DNA of 64,000 nucleotides from Sphingomonas sp. PsM26 (GCA_030433805.1 JARUXA010000014.1:88308-152307); one strand, 5' to 3'. Shown: positions 28,565 to 36,560, counted from the first letter of the stretch. Translations and numbers: made by a program. The notes: a model not told the origin generated them from the sequence alone.

Positions 28565-29682
28565 GTCGCCACCTGCTCGGACGTGCCCCGCGCGGGCATC
28601 CCGTCATGCTGGACGCCATCGAGCAACCGCCCGGCGGCGCGCTTACCGACCGAGCGCATCACCACGAAGCGCTCGCCATGGAAGCCGCGGCCGCCCGCGA
28701 GGTTGAGCCACTTCGAATTGCCGTGATCGACGTAATGGTTCGAGTAATCGGCGCGCCAATCAGGATCATCCCGCTCGCGGTCGAGCGCGAGTTCCCAATC
28801 GCCCCACTGCTTCATCAGGAACGAAACACCGGCGGCAGCGCACTGATCGCGCAGGCCGCGCGCCCAGTCCGGATGCATCGGGCGCGACCCGGGGCCGCTC
28901 TCGCCGCCCACGATCACCCAGTCGAGCCGCGTCATCGCGCGACCGTCATCATCGACATGCGGGCGGCCAAGGCATTCTTGGCCAAGTGGGAAGACTTCGT
29001 TCCATCCGCCGGGCAGGTCGATCGACGTCAGGTCGACCGGCCCGAGAAGTGGCTCGCAAGACAAGAACCGCACCGCGGCGGCCGTGGCCAGCAGATCGGG
29101 GATGCGCTCGTCGGCGCGCTTCTGATCCTCGACCGAGACGCCCTTCCAGACGTTCGCCAGTGGCCAGAGTACGAAGGACGGATCCTCCTCGCGGGCGCGG
29201 TTGCCGAGCGGCACGAGCTGGGCGGCACCGGACACGCCCCATGCGTGCGCCTCGTCCAAGATTACCCGCGCGATCCGCTGTGGCGTCCAGGGATTGCCGC
29301 AATACGACTGCATCCGCGCCGACCGCTTGGTCAGCACCTGATGCGTGTGGTGGGGCGTGAGAGCCATCACCGCGAAGCAGCGGTCGATCCATGCGTCGGG
29401 AACGTCATTGTGGAACAGGTCGCCGTGGGCGTTCCAGAAGATCGTCCGCGGGCGACGCCAGTGCAACGGCAGGACGAGCGCGCGCGCGTTGAAACGCACC
29501 ATGCCGTTCCAGACGTGTCCCGCCTTGCTCGGCATCGTCAGCCCGGTCGACGGGTGACCCGGCAAGTTCCTACTGCCTGCGCGCATGGCGTAGCAGTTTG
29601 CGCAGCCCGGCGAGATCACGCTGCAGCCGTTCACAACATTGACCGTCGCGTCGGTCCATTCGATCTTGGTGCCGTCAGCCAT
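28561..29682 (-). CDS. Gp37/Gp68-family (DUF5131-type) phage protein
   Basis: A 373-residue protein with the family opening MADGTKIEWTDATVNVVNGC, then SPGCANCYA (Cys pair), FWNAHGDLFHNDVPDAWIDR, QVLTKRSARM, SCEPLLGP and VIVGGESGPGSRPMHPDWAR. The family is common in phages and resembles radical SAM proteins around the Cys residues, but its reaction is unknown. The start at 29682 overlaps the preceding small gene by 8 bases. Confidence 0.85.
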   Translation of the reverse strand: MADGTKIEWTDATVNVVNGCSVISPGCANCYAMRAGSRNLPGHPSTGLTMPSKAGHVWNGMVRFNARALVLPLHWRRPRTIFWNAHGDLFHNDVPDAWIDRCFAVMALTPHHTHQVLTKRSARMQSYCGNPWTPQRIARVILDEAHAWGVSGAAQLVPLGNRAREEDPSFVLWPLANVWKGVSVEDQKRADERIPDLLATAAAVRFLSCEPLLGPVDLTSIDLPGGWNEVFPLGQECLGRPHVDDDGRAMTRLDWVIVGGESGPGSRPMHPDWARGLRDQCAAAGVSFLMKQWGDWELALDRERDDPDWRADYSNHYVDHGNSKWLNLAGGRGFHGERFVVMRSVGKRAAGRLLDGVQHDGMPARGTSEQVAT

Positions 29683-29845
29683 GCCGCACCGCCCCGCGCG
29701 CGGCGCGCAGCTGGTCGAGGCGTTTCCGTGCCCAGAGCGGATCGATGCTGTCCAAGCGCTCGCGCGCGTCGAGCACGCGGGCGACGTGTTGGCGGTCGTT
29801 GCGCACGAAGCGCTCACCTGCCGGCGGCATGTAGCAGCCGCTCAC
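29675..29845 (-). CDS. hypothetical small phage protein
   Basis: A 56-residue protein starting at GTG 29845, which overlaps the upstream stop (GTGA). It reads PPAGERFVRNDRQHVARVLD then ERLDSIDPLWARKRLDQLRA, so it is helical and basic. It is too short to be assigned; the overlaps at both ends are the main support. Confidence 0.5.
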   Translation of the reverse strand: MSGCYMPPAGERFVRNDRQHVARVLDARERLDSIDPLWARKRLDQLRAARGAVRHG

Positions 29846-30048
29846 AGCGCACCGCGCATGCGGACCGGGCCCGTGTCAGGCGAGTGCGGGACAGCGGCGT
29901 CCCAGCGCGCCTCCTCGACCTCGAACGGCCGATGGCGGTTGCGGTGCTTGCACAGCACCTTGCCGTTGCGCGGCTCGATCGTCGTCAATCGACGAAGCGG
30001 CAGGAAGTGGCCAGCCGCCACCTCCACGTTGCGATATCCGTCCGACAT
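29842..30048 (-). CDS. hypothetical small phage protein
   Basis: A 68-residue protein, MSDGYRNVEVAAGHFLPLRR at the start, with KVLCKHRNRHRPFEVEEARW in the middle. Start ATG shares bases with the upstream TAA (TAATG). No recognised family. Confidence 0.55.
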   Translation of the reverse strand: MSDGYRNVEVAAGHFLPLRRLTTIEPRNGKVLCKHRNRHRPFEVEEARWDAAVPHSPDTGPVRMRGAL

Positions 30049-30416
30049 TACGAATAATCCTTCCGGGGTTTGCCGGGCGCGCCGACCCAGCCGTCGCTGC
30101 GGACGAACTGGGGCGAGCCCGATGGCGAAATGACCTTGATCTTCCCGTCGGCGCGGCGGCCGATGACGGGGCACTGGAAAGCGAAGTACGGAGGCGGCGA
30201 GTTGAGCGGCCAGTAGTATTCCCGGTCCGTCGCGTTGCGCTTGACCTCGATGGCCTCGCAGCCAACCGGGGTGATCCCGGCAGTGATCATGGCGGCGACC
30301 TGCTGCTCAGTGAACGGCTTGCCCTCTTCGAACGCCCCGTACCAAGGGTTCGGCTTGGACGGCGTGATAATCTTGGTCTCAGGCTGACGCCCGACAAATT
30401 GTGCCTGTCGTTCCAT
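30048..30416 (-). CDS. hypothetical phage protein
   Basis: A 122-residue protein (MERQAQFVGRQPETKIITPS at the start, then EYYWPLNSPPPYFAFQCPV). A beta-rich soluble protein with no motif that I can name. Start ATG 30416 overlaps the upstream stop. Confidence 0.55.
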   Translation of the reverse strand: MERQAQFVGRQPETKIITPSKPNPWYGAFEEGKPFTEQQVAAMITAGITPVGCEAIEVKRNATDREYYWPLNSPPPYFAFQCPVIGRRADGKIKVISPSGSPQFVRSDGWVGAPGKPRKDYS

Positions 30417-30847
30417 CAGTTCGTATATCCCGTGTAGGCGCGGCACGCTTCGCGCGCGGCGGCATCGAGGCGCACGGCCTCGCGATGATCGGCGTCGGCG
30501 CGCGCTAGGGCGGCCAAAGTCACTCGGACGTGCTCCGCGCACCCCTTGCGCTGCGCCTCGAGAGCAGTGGTCATCTGCCGAGCGGATGGCTTGCGGTTGA
30601 TCCGCGACCGCTTGATCTCGGCAGCGTCGGTAGCGAGGATTGCGATAAAGGCGTCGTAATCGAGCCCGATCCGGTCGGCGCGCAACCCGATCTCTGACGC
30701 GAGCTCGCGGACATACGACGACACCGCAGCCTGCGTGTCCAGGTTGTTGCGGACCTTTTCGTGGCGCAGCTTGGCGCGCTCCGCCCGCATCTTGGCGAAG
30801 ACCGGGCGCAGTTCCGCGATCGCAAGGTCAAGATCCGGGTCGCGCAT
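30416..30847 (-). CDS. hypothetical helical phage protein
   Basis: A 143-residue, mostly helical, charged protein (MRDPDLDLAIAELRPVFAKM at the start, C-terminal AREACRAYTGYTN). No known domain. It overlaps both neighbours by one base. Confidence 0.55.
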   Translation of the reverse strand: MRDPDLDLAIAELRPVFAKMRAERAKLRHEKVRNNLDTQAAVSSYVRELASEIGLRADRIGLDYDAFIAILATDAAEIKRSRINRKPSARQMTTALEAQRKGCAEHVRVTLAALARADADHREAVRLDAAAREACRAYTGYTN

Positions 30848-31215
30848 CACCGCGGCGCGCCCTCGACGTGTGCCCAGCGCGCGCGGTGCGGCGATGCCTT
30901 GCCGTACGCCCTGCCCGCCTCGAAATGATCGACGCCATACTTGGCCTGCCAAGTGCGCAGACCGATGCTGTCCTTCTCCCGGTGCGCGCCCGAGCACAGC
31001 GGCACGGCATGATAGTCGGGACTTTTGAGCGAAACGCCTTTCATGCCATCGGCGTCAGAGTGCGAGGCCTCCATCACGCCTTCGCAGACGTGCCCCGCGC
31101 GCCCGGCGAGCAGGCACGGACGCTTGCGCAACCAGGCAAGGTGAGTTGGAAACCGGCGATCGGCGTCAGCCTTGTGGCTGTTGCGCTGGCGCGGACGGAT
31201 ATCGACGCGGATCAT
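30847..31215 (-). CDS. DUF968-like / HNH-related phage protein
   Basis: A 122-residue protein with SHKADADRRFPTHLAWLRKR, then a Cys/His-rich part (GHVCEGVMEASHSDADG, PLCSGAHREKDSIG) that resembles the C-terminal, nuclease-like part of DUF968 proteins found near phage recombination genes. The ATG at 31215 overlaps the upstream gene. I infer a nucleic-acid role; no reaction is shown. Confidence 0.6.
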   Translation of the reverse strand: MIRVDIRPRQRNSHKADADRRFPTHLAWLRKRPCLLAGRAGHVCEGVMEASHSDADGMKGVSLKSPDYHAVPLCSGAHREKDSIGLRTWQAKYGVDHFEAGRAYGKASPHRARWAHVEGAPR

Positions 31216-31400
31216 CCGAGCCACGCCCCTGCGAGCACGAAACAAACGATGGCGAGGCCGACGCCCAACGTCAGGGTGACCGAAACCCAAAGCGGTTCGC
31301 GCTTTGCTGCTTCGATGCGTGCCCCCGCAGCCTGACGCTTCAGAGTTTCCATGCGACCATAGATCGCGAGGAACTCGACGCGGTTCGGGAGCGCGCTCAC
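31212..31400 (-). CDS. small membrane protein
   Basis: A 62-residue protein with a charged helical N-terminus (ETLKRQAAGARIEAAKREPL) and a C-terminal membrane span (WVSVTLTLGVGLAIVCFVLA). GTG 31400 overlaps the upstream stop (GTGA). Confidence 0.55.
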   Translation of the reverse strand: MSALPNRVEFLAIYGRMETLKRQAAGARIEAAKREPLWVSVTLTLGVGLAIVCFVLAGAWLG

Positions 31401-31501
31401 AGAACACCTACCGAGCAGATGCCCGCGAGCAATGAAACGAACAGCAAGGCGGAGATGATGCCGCCAGCGGAGCGAACGCGTTCGCGCGTGGCGGGGCTCA
31501 C
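31397..31501 (-). CDS. 34-residue membrane peptide
   Basis: A very short gene: basic N-terminus (SPATRERVRSAGG) and one hydrophobic helix (IISALLFVSLLAGICSVGVL). Both its GTG start (31501) and its stop form four-base overlaps with the genes on either side, which is what supports it as translated. Confidence 0.5.
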   Translation of the reverse strand: MSPATRERVRSAGGIISALLFVSLLAGICSVGVL

Positions 31502-31785
31502 AAGGCACCGCCAGCGGCGCGCGGCTCGTCAACGATCACGTAATGAGTGATTCCGACAAGGTCACCGTGATCCCGGTTCCAATGTCGAGCCCATGCTCCA
31601 GCCTTCCGCGGCGGCTGCGAATAGTCGAAGTCTTTGCCTTCTTCGAAGACGCACTGGATCTGGACCAGCGTGTTCGCGGAGACTGGGCATTCGCCCCCTT
31701 CCCACGCGATCGGCGTTGCGGCGTTCTTGGCAATTTCGGGTGGTAGCGATGCCACGTCGATCTCCTCGCCACCTGCATGCCGCAC
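31498..31785 (-). CDS. hypothetical phage protein, first gene of the leftward operon
   Basis: A 95-residue acidic protein (HAGGEEIDVASLPPEIAKNA at the start, then FEEGKDFDYSQPPRKAGAW). No recognised family. It starts at GTG 31785, about 28 bases from the nearer operator palindrome, and so is the first gene of the leftward early operon that ends in int. Confidence 0.55.
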   Translation of the reverse strand: MRHAGGEEIDVASLPPEIAKNAATPIAWEGGECPVSANTLVQIQCVFEEGKDFDYSQPPRKAGAWARHWNRDHGDLVGITHYVIVDEPRAAGGAL

Positions 31786-31812
31786 GACGCGGCTAATCAG
31801 GCGATGAGGAAT

Positions 31813-31855
31813 ATTACGTTTATCGTAATCGAGTTGTCAATACGTTTTTCGTAAT
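31813..31855. promoter_or_regulatory. left operator pair of the prophage
   Basis: Two palindromes: ATTACG-TTTAT-CGTAAT (31813-31829, perfect) and AATACG-TTTTT-CGTAAT (31839-31855, one mismatch), 26 bases apart. The first is identical to the palindrome in front of the Cro-like gene. Position before the leftward operon makes this the left operator, bound by the S24-type repressor and/or the Cro-like protein. Confidence 0.85.
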
Positions 31856-31947
31856 CTGAGAGATCTTGAAGAGGAGCGAGAAATTCCACTTGCTCGAATG
31901 TTCTTCAAATGTTCCAATGCCCTGATTCGAGAAGTGCGGGAGAAGAG

Positions 31948-32136
31948 ATGATGCGGCGAGGTTGTCAGGTGGTACTCTTTAACGAACCGCAGGGCCCACT
32001 ACGCGACAATATCGACGAGGCGCAGCAGGACGCCATCCGCTTGAAGCTTGGCCGATATGACGAAGACGGCTGCTTCTATCTAGATGCTGGCGTCGATCTC
32101 GTTTGGAATGTGATCCAGGCTCAGGCTGCGGCCTGA
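31948..32136 (+). CDS. hypothetical small protein in the immunity region
   Basis: A 62-residue protein (MMRRGCQVVLFNEPQGPLRD, then LGRYDEDGCFYLDAGVDLVW). Start at ATG 31948 after GGGAGAAGAG. It lies between the left operator and the repressor gene and points towards the repressor gene, the place of accessory immunity genes in lambda-like phages. No function assigned. Confidence 0.5.
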   Translation: MMRRGCQVVLFNEPQGPLRDNIDEAQQDAIRLKLGRYDEDGCFYLDAGVDLVWNVIQAQAAA

Positions 32137-32150
32137 CTATACGCCCGGGG

Positions 32151-32744
32151 TCACATCCGACGTAGCAGCTCAGCTCCAATCGACACGGAGACTACACGAC
32201 CGATGATAGTGATTGGCTCGCTTCCAAGGCGGATCTCTTGGTGAGATAGGTCGCTTGAAATCGGTACGAGCCGAGCAGGGTTTTCGAGGTAGCGCTTAAA
32301 CGTGAACCCCCCGCCAGACGCTCCGATAACGTAGAGATCCCCGGAAAATAACGACTTATCGTTCGGATCAACAATAACATCGGCACCGAGCGGGGCGATG
32401 TTGTTCATGCTCTCGCCATCGACCTCGAGGGCAAATACCCCCTTCGGCAAATGCGCACTAACTTCAACGGTATCTGTCGTCTCCTGAAGAGCCACACGAA
32501 GCGATCCTGCTGGAACCCGACCGATCCGCTTGATCCGTCGGACGTTCGATTCCTCCTCGTCCTCCATACCGAAAAGCTTTGCCAAAATTGGCATCTCGTT
32601 TGGCTGGATGCGGCGCGACCCTTTGAGCATCTCGTTTACCCGTGCCGGCGCAATGCCCAGCTCGGCGGCTATGTCTTTCTGAAGCAAGCGACGATCGGCC
32701 ACCCAACGGTGCATTTCTCTCAAAATTTGGTCAGGCGTGATCAT
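32151..32744 (-). CDS. CI-type prophage repressor with S24 self-cleavage domain
   Basis: Keeps the prophage silent and links it to the SOS response. The 197-residue protein has an N-terminal XRE helix-turn-helix (LLQKDIAAELGIAPARVNEM) and a LexA-like C-domain. The Ala-Gly cleavage site is in RVPAGSLRVA, the catalytic Ser in VDGESMNNIAP and the Lys in FTFKRYL. The frame is open far upstream, across the operators; ATG 32744 matches the family start. It is transcribed away from the right operator. Confidence 0.9.
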   Translation of the reverse strand: MITPDQILREMHRWVADRRLLQKDIAAELGIAPARVNEMLKGSRRIQPNEMPILAKLFGMEDEEESNVRRIKRIGRVPAGSLRVALQETTDTVEVSAHLPKGVFALEVDGESMNNIAPLGADVIVDPNDKSLFSGDLYVIGASGGGFTFKRYLENPARLVPISSDLSHQEIRLGSEPITIIGRVVSVSIGAELLRRM

Positions 32745-32752
32745 AAATCGAG

Positions 32753-32827
32753 CATGCGAAATTCGTAGGCTACGGTCGATGACGGTTTTCGTATTTCCCC
32801 TTGCGTCGAGATTACGTTTATCGTAAT
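32753..32827. promoter_or_regulatory. right operator region between repressor and Cro-like genes
   Basis: One perfect palindrome ATTACG-TTTAT-CGTAAT (32811-32827), one near match ATGACG-GTTTT-CGTATT (32779-32795) and a weak third, CATGCG-AAATT-CGTAGG (32753-32769). The array fits a three-site right operator, with the strongest site next to the cro-like start and the weakest next to the repressor start. Confidence 0.8.
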
Positions 32828-32835
32828 CTGATCCC

Positions 32836-33066
32836 ATGCAGACGGTTCCAGATATCATCGAGGCGCTTGGCGGCGTGACCGCAATCTCGAACGAGACGGG
32901 CATCCCACTAACCACCGTTCACAGCTGGAAACGAGCACGGTTCGTTCCCCGGTGGAGAGTACCAACTTTGGTAGCTCTGGCTAGCAAGCTCGGAAAATCT
33001 GTCACCGAAGACAGTTTCCCCAATCTGCGGCCCGAACCGGTCTCTACCGAACAGGAGGCAGCATGA
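32836..33066 (+). CDS. Cro-like DNA-binding protein
   Basis: A 76-residue protein with a Cro/YdaS-like helix-turn-helix (GGVTAISNETGIPLTTVHSW, then KRARFVPRWRVPTLVALASK). First gene of the rightward early operon, 8 bases after the strong palindrome and divergent from the repressor. It should repress both early promoters during lytic growth. Confidence 0.85.
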   Translation: MQTVPDIIEALGGVTAISNETGIPLTTVHSWKRARFVPRWRVPTLVALASKLGKSVTEDSFPNLRPEPVSTEQEAA

Positions 33067-33203
33067 ATATCGTCGATGCACTCGCTTTCTGGTCCGTGGT
33101 GTCTGTTGGGTTCGGCCTGTTGGTCGGTTCGGCTTTGCGGAAGGTCACGGGCGATCCGTCCTCGCGACCGGCCGGTCACAATCGTCGCGTCGGAGACCGG
33201 TAA
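33063..33203 (+). CDS. 46-residue membrane peptide
   Basis: ATG overlaps the cro-like stop (ATGA). The peptide has one hydrophobic span (ALAFWSVVSVGFGLLVGSAL) and a basic tail (RPAGHNRRVGDR). No known family. Confidence 0.5.
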   Translation: MNIVDALAFWSVVSVGFGLLVGSALRKVTGDPSSRPAGHNRRVGDR

Positions 33204-33206
33204 GCC

Positions 33207-33389
33207 ATGACGCACGCCCATGACGAAGCCGAAGCTGCCAAGTGGATCGATCCCCTGATCGGTAAGCTCGACGCCGTCCGCGGCACCCGCTGCGCAGTCT
33301 GCCGCCAGGGCGTCTGCAGCCATTCCGACGCCGAATATGCGGGCATCGTCAGCGATGCTCAGCGCGCTCACGAGACAGGGACCAAGTGA
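33207..33389 (+). CDS. hypothetical small phage protein
   Basis: A 60-residue protein (THAHDEAEAAKWIDPLIGKL, then TRCAVCRQGVCSHSDAEY). The CAVC...CSH arrangement suggests a small metal-binding site. Its stop overlaps the next start. Confidence 0.55.
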   Translation: MTHAHDEAEAAKWIDPLIGKLDAVRGTRCAVCRQGVCSHSDAEYAGIVSDAQRAHETGTK

Positions 33390-33913
33390 TGAGTGATCGT
33401 TTCCATAATGCGGAAGTATCGCCGCAGTGCAGCAGCGTCGTTCCTGAAAATCGTGACGTTAACGAAGCGGAGTTCCGGGCAGCGATGTTGAGCGGCCTCG
33501 CGCGCTGCTCGAACACCGCGGCAAAGAAGCGTTCGCTCGCCGGGGCGATGGACCTGTCGAGCAAGGGCTTGGAGAACATCCAGCTGCGCGGCGCGATGCC
33601 TGGACCCAAGCGGTTGTGGGACGCGACGACCGCTTGCCCACACGCGCTCGACGACGTCGCCCGGCTCTACGGCTTCGAGCTGGTGCGGTCGGTGGGATTC
33701 GAGATTGCCGCTGAGCACGGCACTTTGCCGATTGCGACCTTGCTCGCGCAGATTGCGGAGGCGGAAGCGCCCACCAGTGATGGCGGCACGGTCAAGACGC
33801 ACACGGAACTGATCGCGATGGAGCAACACATCCTCCGCGTTCACGCACTCACCGGCCAGTGGCTCAAGGAGATCGCCGATCACCGCGTACCCACAGGCCT
33901 TCGATCGATCTGA
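33389..33913 (+). CDS. possible CII-like phage regulator
   Basis: A 174-residue protein. Residues 25-75 (EAEFRAAMLSGLARCSNTAA, then GLENIQLRGAMPGPKRLWDA) could form a helix-turn-helix, and the second half is helical. In lambda-like phages the gene after cro is often a CII-type activator. The match is positional and weak; it may simply be a hypothetical protein. ATG 33389 overlaps the previous stop. Confidence 0.4.
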   Translation: MSDRFHNAEVSPQCSSVVPENRDVNEAEFRAAMLSGLARCSNTAAKKRSLAGAMDLSSKGLENIQLRGAMPGPKRLWDATTACPHALDDVARLYGFELVRSVGFEIAAEHGTLPIATLLAQIAEAEAPTSDGGTVKTHTELIAMEQHILRVHALTGQWLKEIADHRVPTGLRSI

Positions 33914-33951
33914 AACTGAGGTTTAGCGCCGGCGTGACCGGCAGGGAGTAA

Positions 33952-34155
33952 ATGACAATGCCGAACACTATCAGGGTGGTGGCGACGACGGTCGCTTCCG
34001 CCGGAGAAAATCTGCGTCCTGCGGCGGTGCTGCCAATGTCACATGTTGTGATCACTGGCGGCGAACGCTTGGGGTTCTTGCCCATCAGTAGTGCGTGCAT
34101 GGTGCCAGTTTCGCGTGTGCTGCGAATGAACCGCCTCATCCAGGGAACGGCATGA
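33952..34155 (+). CDS. hypothetical small phage protein
   Basis: A 67-residue protein (MPNTIRVVATTVASAGENLR, then HVVITGGERLGFLPISSACM). GGGAG precedes ATG 33952. The stop overlaps the next start. No family recognised. Confidence 0.45.
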   Translation: MTMPNTIRVVATTVASAGENLRPAAVLPMSHVVITGGERLGFLPISSACMVPVSRVLRMNRLIQGTA

Positions 34156-34334
34156 TGGCCGATCAAATGGATATGGCCGCCGAGATCAGCGACCTTCACC
34201 TGCGCCTAAGCCTTGAGGCTGCGCGCCAGCCATTGCCAGTAGGCGCGCCCGGCGAATGCGAGGAGTGCGGCGACGACAGGCCTCGTCTGGTCGGCGGACG
34301 TTGCGCGCCTTGTCGCGACGGACGTCGCCGGTGA
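34152..34334 (+). CDS. small zinc-finger protein (DksA/TraR-like)
   Basis: A 60-residue protein with a C4 finger of the TraR/DksA kind (GECEECGDDRPRLVGGRCAP then C) after a short helical part (MAAEISDLHLRLSLEAARQP). TraR-like phage proteins act on RNA polymerase, but this one is short, so function is uncertain. Coupled to both neighbours by ATGA/GTGA. Confidence 0.6.
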   Translation: MMADQMDMAAEISDLHLRLSLEAARQPLPVGAPGECEECGDDRPRLVGGRCAPCRDGRRR

Positions 34335-34894
34335 GCGAACTGACCCCTGCCCCGCGAATCTGCATCGAGGATGGCTGCACCACCGCGATCAGCAAGACCT
34401 CCAAGGGTCGTTGCAAACCCTGCGCGCTCAACCGCTTGGGGAACGATCCAGCCATCAAAGCTCGGCGAGCCGCCGGTATCGCCGCCCACCACGCTCGCCC
34501 CGAGGTCAAAGAGGCGAACCGTGCCCGCATGGCCGACTTTATGGTCAACATGCCGGAAGCCGAACGGGAACGCCGCCGCGAGCATGGGCGGCAGATGGTC
34601 GCGACCAAGCTGCACACGCCGGAATCGCAGGCCAAGGCACTCGCGGCGCGCAGCGTGCCGGAGGTTAAGGCTCGGCGCTCGCTGTCGATGGCTCGAACCC
34701 TGATGCCCTGGCTGCCGAGCCACCTAGTTCAGGCGTACCGGGAACTGACGCGCAGCGGCCTGTCGCCAACCGAAGCGCGCGTGGCACTTGAGCCGGAGAT
34801 CGCCGGGACCGCCGCGCATACGGCGCGCGTGCTCGCCAATGTTCGCGACGCTCAGCGGATCCGCCGCGAGCGCGACCAGGCGCAGGCATACTGA
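34331..34894 (+). CDS. zinc-finger, helical phage protein
   Basis: A 187-residue basic protein starting at GTG 34331. It has an N-terminal Cys4 motif (CIEDGCTTAISKTSKGRCKP then C) and a long Arg/Ala-rich helical body (RARMADFMVNMPEAERERRR). It probably binds nucleic acid. No named family. Confidence 0.55.
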   Translation: MSELTPAPRICIEDGCTTAISKTSKGRCKPCALNRLGNDPAIKARRAAGIAAHHARPEVKEANRARMADFMVNMPEAERERRREHGRQMVATKLHTPESQAKALAARSVPEVKARRSLSMARTLMPWLPSHLVQAYRELTRSGLSPTEARVALEPEIAGTAAHTARVLANVRDAQRIRRERDQAQAY

Positions 34895-34983
34895 TGCCCA
34901 CCGGGATCATCTGGAGCCGCCCGCACGACCGCGAACCGCGCGTCCAGTGGCTGCCAACCAAGTTCAACACCAAGAGAGAATGA
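34894..34983 (+). CDS. 29-residue peptide
   Basis: A very short frame (PTGIIWSRPHDREPRVQWLP, then TKFNTKRE) whose start overlaps the previous stop by one base (TGATG) and whose stop overlaps the next start (ATGA). The double overlap is the only support. Confidence 0.35.
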   Translation: MPTGIIWSRPHDREPRVQWLPTKFNTKRE

Positions 34984-35384
34984 ATGTGCTGATCGATCAA
35001 GACGACCCCCCGCGCGCGGCGGATGGCAACCGTGTCCAGCCAGCGGTGAACAGCTTCGGTGAGTTCGTCCGGTTCCTCGAGGACGGCCAACTCGACGCCG
35101 AACTCTCCGAGGTGCTGCGCAAGCTGTCGAGCGACATGGCGAACAACGCGATCGAAGGCGGCGGCAAAGCGCGCGGCAAGCTGACCCTTACCTTGGACTT
35201 TGGCCTCGATGGCCGCGTGTTCACGATCAAGGCGAAGCACAAGGTCGATGTCCCGGAAGCCAAACGCCAGAACAGCGTGATGTGGTCGACCGAGGATGGC
35301 CGCTTCACCCCCAGCAATCCGCACCAGGGCAACCTGTTCGGCGTCCGCGAAGTCCGCAGCCAAGGCTTCCGGGACGTCAGCTGA
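34980..35384 (+). CDS. hypothetical phage protein next to the DUF2303 gene
   Basis: A 134-residue protein. The first half is helical (SFGEFVRFLEDGQLDAELSE), the second a beta-rich stretch (GKLTLTLDFGLDGRVFTIKA) ending NLFGVREVRSQGFRDVS. It stands directly before the DUF2303 gene, and I infer that the two act together. Function not known. Confidence 0.6.
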   Translation: MNVLIDQDDPPRAADGNRVQPAVNSFGEFVRFLEDGQLDAELSEVLRKLSSDMANNAIEGGGKARGKLTLTLDFGLDGRVFTIKAKHKVDVPEAKRQNSVMWSTEDGRFTPSNPHQGNLFGVREVRSQGFRDVS

Positions 35385-35414
35385 TCCACATCATCACCAC
35401 TGAAGGGAGAAGTC

Positions 35415-36344
35415 ATGAACACCACCGTAGAGGGTGACGGGATCGTCACCGAAGTTCGCGAACTAGTCGAGACATACGTCAAGGCCGAGGTCGTCGAGAT
35501 CACCGAACCGTCGACCGGCGTCGTCGCGCTGGCCGTCCGATCCGGCAACAGCGTCACGCCCCTGACGCCGACGATCTTCGACCAGTACCGCGCCGCGCCG
35601 CGGTATCGGCAGGGCGCGGCGACGCTGCTGTCGATCGACAGCCTGATCGACCACATCAATCGGTTCAAGGACACGGACAGCATCGTGTTTGCCGACGATA
35701 ACCGCGAGAAGCCGTCGATCACCGCGGTGCTCGACTATCACCGCGTCGGCGCTGGCGGCGATCCTCGGTTCGGGAAGCACCGCAGCCTGTTCGGCTTCCC
35801 CCTGTCGGACGAATGGAAGGCTTGGAACGACAGCAACGCTACGCCGATGTCGATGGCGGACTTCGCTGCGTTTCTCGAGAACCGTATCATCGACGTGCTC
35901 TACGTCATCCCCGGCGAGGACAGCCTGCCGGAGGACGTGCAGCGTCTGATTGACACCCTCGGCGGCGGCGACACCGTGGCCACCCCGAACAAGCTGATGG
36001 AACTGGCGCGCGGCCTGCAGGTCAACGAGAGCGCGGTCGTTCAGGAGGCTGTGAACCTGTCCTCCGGTGAAGGCGTGGTGCGTTTCCAGTCTGAACACAC
36101 CGACGCCGCCGGCGCGCCGCTCAAGGTGCCGTCGCTGTTCCTGATCGGGATCCCGGTCTTCAACAACGGGCCGCTCTACCGGATCGCCGCGCGCCTCCGG
36201 TACCGCAAGGCCGGTGGACGTTTGACGTTCTGGTATGAGCTCTGGCGCACCGACCGCACGTTCGACCACGCCTTCTCCGAAGCGGTCGAGCGCGTGAAGA
36301 TCGAGACCGAGCTTCCGGTCCTCATTGGCAAGCCGGAAGCCTGA
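35415..36344 (+). CDS. DUF2303 (YfdQ-like) phage protein
   Basis: A 309-residue protein of the YfdQ family, with PTIFDQYRAAPRYRQGAATL, SIVFADDNREKPSITAVLDY, HRVGAGGDPRFGKHRSLFGF and a C-terminal LIGIPVFNNGPLYRIAARLR. The family is frequent in phage early regions, but no reaction has been assigned that I know of. A good ribosome site (GAAGGGAGA) precedes the ATG. Confidence 0.85.
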   Translation: MNTTVEGDGIVTEVRELVETYVKAEVVEITEPSTGVVALAVRSGNSVTPLTPTIFDQYRAAPRYRQGAATLLSIDSLIDHINRFKDTDSIVFADDNREKPSITAVLDYHRVGAGGDPRFGKHRSLFGFPLSDEWKAWNDSNATPMSMADFAAFLENRIIDVLYVIPGEDSLPEDVQRLIDTLGGGDTVATPNKLMELARGLQVNESAVVQEAVNLSSGEGVVRFQSEHTDAAGAPLKVPSLFLIGIPVFNNGPLYRIAARLRYRKAGGRLTFWYELWRTDRTFDHAFSEAVERVKIETELPVLIGKPEA

Positions 36345-36347
36345 GCG

Positions 36348-36560
36348 GTGCTGCGGCTGGCATCCCTGTTCCTGTCTCAGCAGGAACGTCTCGCCCGGGC
36401 ACGGCGGCGAGCGCTGGAGGCCGAGCTCGATGCTCGCCTTCAGCGCCGGAAGGCCAGCCGCGCCCTCCTCAACGAACGCGCGCGCCTCGGCGCGGCAACC
36501 AAGGTGCACGAGCAGGTCGCCCGCGATCCGCTCCTGCTTACGAAAGCCATCCGACAGTGA
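36348..36560 (+). CDS. small basic coiled-coil protein
   Basis: A 70-residue, Arg/Leu/Ala-rich protein (SQQERLARARRRALEAELDA) that should form one long helix. Starts at GTG 36348, and its stop overlaps the replication gene (ATGA-type overlap). It may be a partner of the replication protein, but this is inference from position. Confidence 0.5.
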   Translation: MLRLASLFLSQQERLARARRRALEAELDARLQRRKASRALLNERARLGAATKVHEQVARDPLLLTKAIRQ

